This document shows, one piece after another, positions 11,633-19,472 of a stretch of 64,000 nucleotides of DNA. The position numbers and the translations under genes were made by a program. The DNA comes from Halomonas maura (GTDB lineage Bacteria > Pseudomonadota > Gammaproteobacteria > Pseudomonadales > Halomonadaceae): the NCBI RefSeq assembly GCF_030409305.1, contig NZ_JAUFPQ010000017.1:8106-72105 (forward strand). The letters run 5' to 3'. Positions within the stretch are counted from its first letter, which is position 1. The number at the start of each line of letters is the position of its first letter. Below the pieces are notes generated by a model. It was given only the letters and a program-made list of their open reading frames with translations. It was not told where the DNA came from and made no database searches.

Positions 11633-12115
11633 ATGCAGATTGCGCAGAATTCCGTTGTCGCCTTCCACTACACCCTGACCAACGATGCAGGTGAAGTGCT
11701 GGACAGCTCGGAAGGCCGCGAGCCGCTGACCTACCTCCACGGCGCCGGCAACATCATTCCGGGTCTCGAGAAGGAAATGGAAGGTCGTGCGGCAGGCGAC
11801 AAGCTCCAGGCGAAGGTCTCGCCGGAGGAAGGCTACGGTGAAGTCCAGCCGCAGCTGGTGCAGGAAGTTCCGCGCGATGCCTTCCAGGGCGTCGAGAACG
11901 TGGAACCGGGCATGCAGTTCCAGGCGCAGACCCAGGGCGGCCCGCTGATGGTCACCGTGACCCAGGTCGAGGGCGATACCGTCACCGTCGACGGCAACCA
12001 TCCGCTGGCCGGCCAGATCCTGAACTTCGACGTCGAGATCGCCGAGGTTCGCGAGGCCAGCCAGGAAGAGATCGAGCACGGTCACGTCCATGGCGAGGGC
12101 GGTCACGAGCACTGA
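11633..12115 (+). CDS. FKBP-type peptidyl-prolyl isomerase, SlyD/FkpB-like
   Basis: Cytosolic prolyl cis-trans isomerase and likely folding chaperone, 160 residues. Start ATG 11633 gives MQIAQNSVVAFHYTLTNDAGE, the standard SlyD/FkpB N-terminus. The FKBP core has PLTYLHGAGNIIPGLEKEMEG at about 32-52, and the insert-in-flap chaperone domain spans about 70-125 (EEGYGEVQPQLVQEVPRDAF). GNHPLAGQILNFDVEI ends the core. The tail EEIEHGHVHGEGGHEH has five histidines but is shorter than the metal-binding tail of E. coli SlyD, so some metal binding is possible. A terminator follows. Confidence 0.92.
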   Translation: MQIAQNSVVAFHYTLTNDAGEVLDSSEGREPLTYLHGAGNIIPGLEKEMEGRAAGDKLQAKVSPEEGYGEVQPQLVQEVPRDAFQGVENVEPGMQFQAQTQGGPLMVTVTQVEGDTVTVDGNHPLAGQILNFDVEIAEVREASQEEIEHGHVHGEGGHEH

Positions 12116-12161
12116 TCGCTGGTCACGGCAGATCGCGGCGGTCCGGCCGCAGATCACGCAG

Positions 12162-12189
12162 AGGGGGCAGCCAGTGGCTGCCCCCTTTT
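12162..12189 (+). terminator. Intrinsic terminator of the FKBP gene
   Basis: AGGGGGCAGCC (12162-12172) and GGCTGCCCCCT (12176-12186) form a perfect stem with loop AGT, followed by TTT. It separates the FKBP gene from the convergent phosphatidyltransferase gene. Confidence 0.85.
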
Positions 12190-12229
12190 GCATCCCGCGC
12201 CTGGCCGGCCGACGCCGGAGGCGTCCCGT

Positions 12230-12859
12230 TCAGCCGGCCTTCCCCGGCAGCGCCTTGAGGGTGGCGTAGCCGCCCCACAGGCGCATCGCGGTGGTGACCA
12301 GGCAGGCCGCCGCGAACCCCAGGGCCAGGACGGGAAAGCGGCCCGGCCACAGGCAGAAGGCCACCAGGGCGAGCACCGTCTCGGTGCCCTCGGTGAGGCC
12401 ATGCAGGTAGTAGAAGGCCTTCTGCGGGAAGCGCGGCCGGTCCAGCCCGTGCCGGGCGGCCATGATCGCGAAGGCCAGAAAGGAGCTGCCGGTGCCGATG
12501 AAGGCGAACAGCAGCACTGCGGCGGCCAGGGCATTGGCGGCCGGGTCGGCCAGGGCGAAGCCCAGCACCACCGCGGCGTAGAAGACGAAGTCGAGGCCGA
12601 TATCCAGGAAGCCCCCGGCGTCGCTGGCGCGATGCGTGAGCCGCGCCAGGGCCCCGTCCAGGCCGTCACCGAGCCGATTGACCAGCACCGCCACCAGGGC
12701 CCAGCCATAGGCCTCCCCGGCCAGCAGCGGCAACGCCAGCATGCCGACCAGGAAGGCCAGGAGGGTGACCTGGTCGGGCCGCACGCCGGCGACGGCCAGC
12801 CAGCGGGCCAGACGCAGCAGGGGGCGCTGGATCAGCGGCATGGTCCAGCGATCGAACAT
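12230..12859 (-). CDS. CDP-alcohol phosphatidyltransferase family protein
   Basis: A 209-residue inner-membrane enzyme that joins a CDP-linked lipid to an alcohol acceptor; the acceptor is unknown. The family signature is complete in NRLGDGLDGALARLTHR followed by ASDAGGFLDIGLDF (about 62-90), with all four aspartates of the DxxDGxxAR...GxxxDxxxD motif. About six hydrophobic segments surround it. Its start overlaps the stop of the preceding VTT-oxidoreductase gene by one base (TGATG), so the two form an operon. The pairing of a lipid head-group enzyme with a VTT-domain protein suggests a membrane-lipid role. Confidence 0.87.
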   Translation of the reverse strand: MFDRWTMPLIQRPLLRLARWLAVAGVRPDQVTLLAFLVGMLALPLLAGEAYGWALVAVLVNRLGDGLDGALARLTHRASDAGGFLDIGLDFVFYAAVVLGFALADPAANALAAAVLLFAFIGTGSSFLAFAIMAARHGLDRPRFPQKAFYYLHGLTEGTETVLALVAFCLWPGRFPVLALGFAAACLVTTAMRLWGGYATLKALPGKAG

Positions 12860-15057
12860 CAGACCTCCCGTTCCCGGTTCGACGGCTGACGCTCGCCGCG
12901 ACGCCAGGTGAAGTAGCGTGCCAGCAGCGCCAGCAGGCGCTCGGGCTTGTGGGCATTCTTCCAGGCGCCGGCGGTGGCCTTGACCGCCTCGGAGCGGGTC
13001 GGATAGGGATGGATGGTGCCGAGCAGCTTGTTGAGGCCGATGCCATGGGTCATGGCCAGGGTGAACTCGGCCAGCATCTCCCCCGCCCCCTCGCCGACCA
13101 GGGTCGCCCCCAGGAGGCGGTCCTTTCCCGGCACCGTCAGCACCTTGACGTAGCCCTCGCGATGGCCGTCGGCGATGGCGCGATCCAGCTCGGCCAGCGG
13201 GTAGCGCGTGACCTCGCAGGCGATGCCGCGCGCCAGGGCCTCCCGCTCGTTGAGACCGACCCGGGCGACCTCCGGGTCGGTGAAGGTCACCGCCGGCAAG
13301 GCCCGGTAGCTGACCCGGAAGCGCTTGAGTTCGCCGAACAGGGCGTTGACCGTGGCATGCCAGGCCTGGTGGGCACTGGCATGGGTCAGCTGGTAGGGAC
13401 CGGTGACGTCGCCACAGGCCCAGACGTTGGGCAGCACCGACTGCAGGGTCCCGTCCACCGCCAGGGTGCCGTCGGGCCGCGTCTCCACCCCCAGCGCCTC
13501 CAGGCCCAGGCCCTCGACATTGGCCTGGCGACCCACGGCCACCAGCAGGCGGTCGAAGGGCAGCGTCAGCGAACCGGCCTCCCCCACCCCGTCGCCGGCG
13601 ACCTCCAGCCCATGGCCCTGCCCCGCGGTCCCGGCCACCACGCGCACCGCCCGGCAGCCCAGACGCACCTCGACGCCCGTCTCGTGCAGACCGGCCTCCA
13701 CCTCGCCGGCCACGTCCCGGTCCTCCCGGGGCAGCAGCTGGTCGCCCATCTCCACCAGGGTGACGCGGCTGCCCAGGCGCGCAAAGCTCTGGCCGAGTTC
13801 GCAGCCGATCGGCCCGCCGCCGAGGACCAGCAGCCGACCGGGCAGGGCCTCGAGCCGCCAGAGGTTGTCGGAGGTCAGCACCTCGATCGCCTCCAGGCCC
13901 GGCAGGGGCGGGACCCGCGGCCGGGCGCCGCTGGCGATGATCACGTGCCGGGTGGACAGCACCCGCTCGCTGGCTCCCTCCCGAATGCGGATCCGCCAGG
14001 GATCCTCGAGGCGCGCCTCCCCCGTGATGACCTCCACGCCCAGGCCCTCGTAGCGCTCCCGGCTGTCGTGGGGCTCGACCTCGCGGATGGCGGCATGGAC
14101 ATGCGCCATCACCGCCGGGAAATCGACCACCGGCGCCTCCGCCCGGATCCCGTAGCGTGGCGCCCCGCGGATCTCGTCGGCGACCCGGGCCGCGCGGATC
14201 AGCGCCTTGGAGGGCACGCAGCCGGTGTTCAGGCAGTCGCCGCCCAGGCGATCGCGCTCCACCAGCGCCACCTTCGCCTTGACCGCGGCGGCGATATAGC
14301 TCGCCACCAGTCCCGCCGAGCCGCCGCCGATCACCACGACATCGTGGTCGAAGCGGATCGGCCGGGCGAAACGCCGCGCCAGCCGGCGACGCTTGGCGAC
14401 GGCCACCAGGCCCCGGGCGATCCAGGGGAAGAGCCCGACCAGCACGAAGGAACCGATCAGCCCCGGCGAGAGGATGCCCGCCAGCGATTCCAGTTGGCCC
14501 AGCTCACGGCCGGCATTCACGTAGACCGCCGTGCCCGGCAGCATGCCCAGCTGGCTGACCCAGTAGAAGGTGGTCAGGCGCATGCGCGTCAGACCCATCA
14601 CCAGGTTGATGACGAAGAACGGGAACAGCGGAATCAGCCGCAGGGTGAAGAGGTAGAAGGCGCCCTCGCGGCGGATGCCGGCATTGATGCGCTCGAGCTG
14701 GGGGGCGAAGCGCCGCTCCAAGGGCTCCCGGGCCAGGGTCCGGGCGATCAGCGCCGCCAGGGTGGCGCCCAGGCTGCTGGCGAAGGAGATCAGCAGCAGC
14801 CCCCAGCCGAAGCCGAACAGGGCACCACCCAGCAGGGTCAGCAGGGTCGCGCCGGGCAGCGACAGGGCCGCCATCGCCACGTAGGTGATGAAGAAGCCAC
14901 CGGCCACCGTGACGGGGTCCTCGGCCAGCCAGGCCTGGAAGCGGGCCTGCTCGGCCTTCAGGGTGTCCAGGGTCAGCAGCTGGTCGGCCCCGCTGAGGAA
15001 GAACGCCACGAAGGCGAGGGCGATGAGGCTGAGCAGTATCAGGCGTCGCTTGGTCAC
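12859..15057 (-). CDS. VTT-domain / FAD-dependent disulfide oxidoreductase fusion
   Basis: A 732-residue fusion. Residues about 1-205 are membrane-embedded with a VTT/DedA (TVP38/TMEM64-type) domain: PGATLLTLLGGALFGFGWG, RLIPLFPFFVINLVMGLTRM and FYWVSQLGMLPGTAVYVNAG. Residues about 235-720 are a pyridine nucleotide-disulfide oxidoreductase related to mercuric/dihydrolipoamide reductases. That part has the FAD loop VVVIGGGSAGLVA, the redox pair C275/C280 in GGDCLNTGCVPSK, the second dinucleotide fold LLVLGGGPIGCELGQSFARLG and a dimerisation domain (TFTDPEVARVGL, GIGLNKLLGTIHPYPT). I place the start at GTG 15057, preceded by AGGGAG; upstream in-frame starts add an unconserved polar leader. The physiological substrate is unknown. 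Confidence 0.85.
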   Translation of the reverse strand: MTKRRLILLSLIALAFVAFFLSGADQLLTLDTLKAEQARFQAWLAEDPVTVAGGFFITYVAMAALSLPGATLLTLLGGALFGFGWGLLLISFASSLGATLAALIARTLAREPLERRFAPQLERINAGIRREGAFYLFTLRLIPLFPFFVINLVMGLTRMRLTTFYWVSQLGMLPGTAVYVNAGRELGQLESLAGILSPGLIGSFVLVGLFPWIARGLVAVAKRRRLARRFARPIRFDHDVVVIGGGSAGLVASYIAAAVKAKVALVERDRLGGDCLNTGCVPSKALIRAARVADEIRGAPRYGIRAEAPVVDFPAVMAHVHAAIREVEPHDSRERYEGLGVEVITGEARLEDPWRIRIREGASERVLSTRHVIIASGARPRVPPLPGLEAIEVLTSDNLWRLEALPGRLLVLGGGPIGCELGQSFARLGSRVTLVEMGDQLLPREDRDVAGEVEAGLHETGVEVRLGCRAVRVVAGTAGQGHGLEVAGDGVGEAGSLTLPFDRLLVAVGRQANVEGLGLEALGVETRPDGTLAVDGTLQSVLPNVWACGDVTGPYQLTHASAHQAWHATVNALFGELKRFRVSYRALPAVTFTDPEVARVGLNEREALARGIACEVTRYPLAELDRAIADGHREGYVKVLTVPGKDRLLGATLVGEGAGEMLAEFTLAMTHGIGLNKLLGTIHPYPTRSEAVKATAGAWKNAHKPERLLALLARYFTWRRGERQPSNREREV

Positions 15058-15126
15058 GTCGGTCACTCCCTGTGCATCCTGGATCGGGGCATCGCCCTGG
15101 GTCGCGACGACGTCGCCATCCTTACA

Positions 15127-15148
15127 GCCTTGTTTGAACAAGGCTTGT
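15127..15148. promoter_or_regulatory. Overlapping palindromes in the divergent promoter region
   Basis: GCCTTGTT-TG-AACAAGGC (15127-15144) is a perfect 18-bp inverted repeat. It overlaps a second one, ACAAG-G-CTTGT (15138-15148). They lie between the divergent VTT-oxidoreductase (start 15057) and msrA (start 15211), where an operator for both would be expected. The 18-bp layout resembles MerR-family operators, but the regulator is not identified. Confidence 0.5.
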
Positions 15149-15210
15149 ACGGAACCCTTGCACTGTTCGCGGTATCGAATCTACCACCCCCAACGACGTG
15201 GAGCGACACC

Positions 15211-15828
15211 ATGCCGAGCAAGTCAGCCAGCCCCTTGCTGGGGGCGATCGTCCTCGCGGCGGCCCTCGGCCCCGCCGCCCTGGCCGCCGACACCGAGAGC
15301 GCCGTCTTCGCCGGCGGCTGCTTCTGGTGCATGGAACAGGCCTACGACAAGGTCGAGGGGGTGGTCGAGACCACCTCCGGCTTCAGCGGGGGCCAGGTGG
15401 AGAACCCGACCTACGAGCAGGTCTCCGCCGGAGGCACCGGCCATATCGAGGTGGTCAAGGTCGACTACGACCCCGACGCGGTCGACTACGCCACCCTGCT
15501 CCACGTCTTCTGGCGCAACATCGACCCCTTCGCCGTGGACCGCCAGTTCTGCGACGAGGGCCACACCTACCAGAGCGCCCTCTTCCCCGTGAACGACGCC
15601 CAGCGCGAGCAGGCCGAGGCCAGCCGCCAGGCCGTGGCCGAGCGCTTCGACCAGGACATCGCCACCGAGATCATCGATTTCGAGGCGTTCTACCCTGCCG
15701 AGGACGAGCACCAGAACTTCTACGAGGAGAACGCGCTGCGCTACAACTTCTACAAGTCGGCCTGCGGGCGTTCGGAGCGGCTCAAGGAAATCTGGGGAGA
15801 CGAGGCCGAGGCCAGCGGCCCCCACTGA
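15211..15828 (+). CDS. msrA: Exported peptide-methionine (S)-S-oxide reductase MsrA
   Basis: Reduces methionine-S-sulfoxide in proteins. It has 205 residues from ATG 15211. Residues 1-25 form a signal peptide ending ALA-A, so the enzyme acts in the periplasm. The catalytic motif GCFWC places the nucleophile at C37, with C40 nearby. Other family blocks are YDKVEGVVETTSGFSGG, YEQVSAGGTGHIEVVKVDYDP, FCDEGHTYQSALFP and a C-terminal resolving-cysteine region FYKSACGRSERLKEIW. It is divergent from the VTT/FAD oxidoreductase across a palindromic site, suggesting a shared oxidative-stress response (inference). Confidence 0.93.
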   Translation: MPSKSASPLLGAIVLAAALGPAALAADTESAVFAGGCFWCMEQAYDKVEGVVETTSGFSGGQVENPTYEQVSAGGTGHIEVVKVDYDPDAVDYATLLHVFWRNIDPFAVDRQFCDEGHTYQSALFPVNDAQREQAEASRQAVAERFDQDIATEIIDFEAFYPAEDEHQNFYEENALRYNFYKSACGRSERLKEIWGDEAEASGPH

Positions 15829-15837
15829 GCCGCGGCA

Positions 15838-16011
15838 TCACTCGGTCACGCCAGCCGGTCCGACAGGCTCGGGCCCGGGGTGCCTCCCGGATCGGTGCGC
15901 AACAACGGCCCCAGCCAGCGCCCCCAGCCCGAAGGGCGCCTCCGCCAGGCGGAAGGCGATGTAGCGGTACTGGTTGATGAACAACGGGAAATTCAACCCG
16001 CCGAGCAGCCC
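15838..16011 (-). pseudogene. Possible C-terminal remnant of a membrane protein
   Basis: On the minus strand this stretch reads GLLGGLNFPLFINQYRYIAF then RLAEAPFGLGALAGAVVAH and a polar tail, ending at a TGA. The amphipathic and hydrophobic pattern looks protein-like. The frame stays open upstream into the MepS-like gene in another register, but no plausible start or ribosome site is visible. It may be the truncated 3' end of a lost membrane-protein gene. I recognise no family. Confidence 0.3.
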
Positions 16012-16051
16012 TTCGTCGACTCCGTGCTGACCCAGCGCCGAGGCGCCGGGG

Positions 16052-16678
16052 TCAACCCTCGCCGCTGGTCAGGGTGCTGGGCTCGAGGCGCCTCGCCAGG
16101 TGGACGGTATCCAGCGGCCGGCGGGCCTGCCAGTAATGGCGTCGCCAGTAGCGGTTGTCCAGGGAGGAAAGCTTGACGCCACGCGAGGTGGAGGCATGCA
16201 GGAAGCGGCCCTCGCCGACGTAGATGCCGACGTGGCGACTCACCCCGGGCGGCCGGAAGAACACCAGGTCTCCCGGCCTCAAGGCGTCCCGCGCCACCGG
16301 CTCACCCTCGTACACCTGCTGCCGGGTCGTGCGCGGCAGCGGGAGGCGGAAGGTGTCGGCGAACACGTGCTGCACCAGGGCCGAGCAATCGATGCCGCGC
16401 CGGGTGGTGCCGCCCAGTCGATAGGGGGTGCCCAGCCAGCGCTTGTGCTGGGCCATCAGGGCACGGCGGATCAGCGCCGGCGGCGGATTGCGCAGCCCCC
16501 GGGCGGCGAGAATGGGGTTGTCGACCGGCGACATCCGCGGCCCGCGATCGAGCCCCGGCAGGTCCCGGGCGAAGTAGTCTTCCGCGGGCTCGGGGCCGCC
16601 ACCGGAGGCGGCACAGCCGGCCAGCAGAGTCAGTGACAGCACCGCCAGGAGGTGACGACTTGATCTCGGGCCTCGCAT
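16052..16678 (-). CDS. NlpC/P60 (C40) murein endopeptidase lipoprotein, MepS/Spr-like
   Basis: Predicted outer-membrane-anchored D,D- or L,D-endopeptidase that opens peptidoglycan crosslinks during growth. It has 208 residues from ATG 16678, which is preceded by AGAGGAG. The lipobox LAGC puts the lipidated Cys at 22. The catalytic domain is at about 78-190, with nucleophile C98 (RRGIDCSALVQHVF), H149 (SRHVGIYVGEG) and H161 (RFLHASTSRGV). These blocks are close to E. coli MepS. The linker 23-75 is longer than in MepS. It lies 103 bp downstream of the DUF1266 gene on the same strand. Confidence 0.9.
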   Translation of the reverse strand: MRGPRSSRHLLAVLSLTLLAGCAASGGGPEPAEDYFARDLPGLDRGPRMSPVDNPILAARGLRNPPPALIRRALMAQHKRWLGTPYRLGGTTRRGIDCSALVQHVFADTFRLPLPRTTRQQVYEGEPVARDALRPGDLVFFRPPGVSRHVGIYVGEGRFLHASTSRGVKLSSLDNRYWRRHYWQARRPLDTVHLARRLEPSTLTSGEG

Positions 16679-16781
16679 CCCTGCTTGCACTCCTCTCTTT
16701 ACGCCTCCACGCATGCGGGTCCCGCGGCCGGGCAGGCACTGGCCGCATGATAGCCATCCCGGGGCGCACTGACGAGCCCCC

Positions 16782-19241
16782 TCAATGCAGCTGGCGGCCG
16801 TCGCCGGGCAGGGTGTCCACATGCATCGGCGCCCAGTGCCGGGGCCGCGCCCCGGGGAAGTCGAGGCTCGCCCAGGGCCCGGCCAGTGGCGGGGCGGCGG
16901 CCAGCCAGCTCACCAGGGCCTGGCGGAAGCCGGCCAGGAAGGCCTCGCGCTCCACCGTCTCGCCCATGAAGAAGGAGAAGCCGGCGTAGAGTCCCCGGGC
17001 ATACTCCTCCCAGCCGCCATAGTGCTGGGCGGCCAGGCCATGGGCGCGTTCCAGCAGCTCGAGGAAATCCCCCTCGCCGAGCCAGCCCAGCTGACGGCCG
17101 GCGATCGCCAGGTCCACCGCCTGGGCCAGGTCCCAGGCGGCCAGGTCCAGGTCGTTGCAGCCGTCCTCGTCGTCGCGCACGCGCTGCAGGCGCAGCAGGT
17201 GATTGCGCTCCTCCTCGGCACACTCGCCGGACTCCAGGGTGGCGATCTCGGAGGCCAGCCGCCCCGGGTTCAGGGTATAGGGGGCATAGTTGATCTGGTA
17301 CTCCTGGCGATCCCCGACCTCCAGCAGGTAGCTAAGGAAGTCACCGAGCTCGGCCGGCCCATGCAGGCCATAGTGGCTATCGACCCACTCGCGGATGGAG
17401 CCGCACTCCCGCTCGCTTTCCGCCTGGGGCAGGCTCCAGGCGGCGCTGTTCAGCGGGCCCACCAGGGCCATGGCGGTGAAGTGCGTCAGGTTCGGGCGAG
17501 GCCCCGGCTCCTGCCACTCCCGGGGCCGCCAGTCCAGCCAGTGGAAGAGGCTGCCCGGGTCGTCGAGGTGCCAGCGGATCTCGTCGACCAGCGAGGGCTG
17601 ATCGGGGTCGGGCAGCAGCGCCTCCCAGTGGGCCCAGGCCGACAGCAGGCGACGGGCATCCGGGTAGAAGCGGCACAGCGAGCCGTGCAGCGCGGTGGCC
17701 AGCACCGCCAGTCGCTGGCCGTCGAACGACCCGCTGTCCATGGCCATCTGCAGGTGGAAGGCATACTTCTCGGCCATGTGGATGGTCGCGGCGTGGCGGC
17801 TGGCGCGCCCCAGGGCGTCGCGACCGGCGAGATCGGCCGGGGCGGCGTGGCCGAAGGGGGTCTGGGCCGGCGGCAGGATGCCGTGGGCGGCGTCCGCGGC
17901 CAGCTGGTTGAGATGGTGGGCCTGGGCCGGCAGCCAGTAGCGCGCCAGGGCCTCGGCCCCCTCGTCGGCATGCAGGTCGAGGGTCTCGGCGAGATAGCCC
18001 CGGGCCTCCTCACGGCGTGCCGGCGGCAACGCCGGGTCGATGCCCTGACGCCCCGACAGCTCGGGTTCGCGCACGGCGGCCAGGGCCAGCACCCAGTGGC
18101 GGGGATCCCGGCGCCAGGCGCGCATGGCCGAGCGTGAGGCCTCCAGGGTCGCCTCGTCGACCAGCTCCTGCAGGGGAGGCTTCCAGGGACTCACCGGCGA
18201 CTGCAGCAGCAGCGCCCAGTCGGCGGCCAGCTCGCCGAGCCGGTCGTGGCCCTCGAAGAGGCTGCGGCCACGCTGGTAGGCCCGGGCCAGGGCCGACCAG
18301 TCGCTGTAGCGTCGCATCACCAGGTCCGCCCCGTGCGCCGCGAAATCGCGGGCCTCCGTCTCGTCGAGCCAGCCCAGGCAGGCGCCGGCCCAGGCGAGGT
18401 CGACCAGTCGCAGCCAGTCCCAGGCGGCCCACTCCAGCGGCTCGCCCCGCTCCACGAAGCCCAGCAGCACGCGGCCCGCCGCGACCTCCTGGGGCGCGAG
18501 CCCCTCGAGCCAGGCCTGCCGCTCGGGGTCGCCGGCCGACAGCAGGCGAGTGGCATCGAGGTCCCAGGCCTGCCGGTCGCCCTGGGCGGCCAGCCACAGC
18601 AGCACGCGGATCAGCTCCTCGCGACCGGTGACCTGCCAGTCCTCCGACAGCCAGGCCGCCAATCCCTGCCAGTCGTGGGGCGAGGCCGGCAGCTCCAGCA
18701 CCGGGGAGAAGGCCGCCCGCAGTCGCCAGGGCTGCTCCTCGGGGGCCTCGGGCCACAGCACGAGGGGGCGACGGTTGACCACCAGCCACTCCCGCAGCAG
18801 GTCCCAGGTCACGCCCTCCCCCTCGTGCTCGAGGGTCGCCAGGGCCTCGCACGCCTCGCTGAAGCCGTCGTCGCCGCGCACCCAGCCCTCGACGCTGCGC
18901 GCCCGGCACAGGGCCGCGAGCCAGTCGTCCAGTTCCGGGTGGTGGGCGCTGATATCCTCGGCCAGGCGCTGGGCCCAGTCCCGGGCCCGGGATTCGCTGA
19001 GCCAGCCCGCCGCCCCGCCCAGCGCCGTGACCTCCAGCGCCGACAGCAGCCGCGCCGGGTCGGGATCGCCGATCCCCAGGGCCTCGAGCAGTCGCCAGCC
19101 CAGTTCGCCGCGGTCGACGACGCCCAGGTTCCCCAGGCGGGCCACGGCCACCTCGGCTTCCAGCGTCAGGGGGTCGGGCGCGAAGGCCCAGTCACACAGC
19201 ACCAGCTGCTGGGCCCACCAGGCATTCAAGGGATCGACCAA
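16782..19241 (-). CDS. Large DUF1266-type protein with internal repeats
   Basis: An 819-residue soluble, acidic, Trp/Leu/Ala-rich protein with no signal peptide. The C-terminal part carries the DUF1266 pattern: DLAAWDLAQAVDLAIAGRQL, GWLGEGDFLELLERAHGLAA, then YGGWEEYARGLYAGFSFFMG (about 722-781). A diverged copy occurs near 283-342: AAWDWLRLVDLAWAGACLGW, LDETEARDFAAHGADLVMRR, then YSDWSALARAYQRGRSLFEG. A third, weaker echo (GAAGWLSESRARDWAQRLAED) is near residue 80. DUF1266 proteins are typically 200-400 residues, so this looks like a duplicated, enlarged member. Function is unknown. It is divergent from gabD. Confidence 0.75.
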   Translation of the reverse strand: MVDPLNAWWAQQLVLCDWAFAPDPLTLEAEVAVARLGNLGVVDRGELGWRLLEALGIGDPDPARLLSALEVTALGGAAGWLSESRARDWAQRLAEDISAHHPELDDWLAALCRARSVEGWVRGDDGFSEACEALATLEHEGEGVTWDLLREWLVVNRRPLVLWPEAPEEQPWRLRAAFSPVLELPASPHDWQGLAAWLSEDWQVTGREELIRVLLWLAAQGDRQAWDLDATRLLSAGDPERQAWLEGLAPQEVAAGRVLLGFVERGEPLEWAAWDWLRLVDLAWAGACLGWLDETEARDFAAHGADLVMRRYSDWSALARAYQRGRSLFEGHDRLGELAADWALLLQSPVSPWKPPLQELVDEATLEASRSAMRAWRRDPRHWVLALAAVREPELSGRQGIDPALPPARREEARGYLAETLDLHADEGAEALARYWLPAQAHHLNQLAADAAHGILPPAQTPFGHAAPADLAGRDALGRASRHAATIHMAEKYAFHLQMAMDSGSFDGQRLAVLATALHGSLCRFYPDARRLLSAWAHWEALLPDPDQPSLVDEIRWHLDDPGSLFHWLDWRPREWQEPGPRPNLTHFTAMALVGPLNSAAWSLPQAESERECGSIREWVDSHYGLHGPAELGDFLSYLLEVGDRQEYQINYAPYTLNPGRLASEIATLESGECAEEERNHLLRLQRVRDDEDGCNDLDLAAWDLAQAVDLAIAGRQLGWLGEGDFLELLERAHGLAAQHYGGWEEYARGLYAGFSFFMGETVEREAFLAGFRQALVSWLAAAPPLAGPWASLDFPGARPRHWAPMHVDTLPGDGRQLH

Positions 19242-19472
19242 GGCTCACCTCGCCATACTTCCGGATCGGGTAACGGACGCACCCAGCATGCTCGGGAAAC
19301 GGCACTGGGACGCCACACACAATAATTCGGCGACATAGTGTAACGGAAAGCGGCGGCTCGCGCCGATGCCGTGGAGCGCTTCACGACGAAAGGCCGAGAC
19401 CGTGGGCTTGGCGTTTTGTTTTAAATAATGCACACTCGTCAAACAACATAACCACCCCGAGTCGGAGAGCCC
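19242..19472. promoter_or_regulatory. Divergent upstream region of gabD and the DUF1266 gene
   Basis: A 231-bp gap with no gene. The part near gabD is unusually AT-rich (TTTTGTTTTAAATAATG at 19414-19430) and probably holds the gabDT promoter. TTGGCG at 19408-19413 is a possible -35, but no good -10 is found 16-18 bp further on. No operator palindrome stands out. Confidence 0.4.

Noticed and set aside
12949-15180. Long plus-strand open frame leading into msrA
   Set aside because: It is antisense to the VTT/FAD oxidoreductase and low in complexity. Only the part from 15211, with signal peptide and MsrA motifs, is credible.
15880-16176. 98-codon plus-strand frame after msrA
   Set aside because: It runs antisense into the MepS-like gene and is low-complexity Pro/Gln/Arg/Gly.
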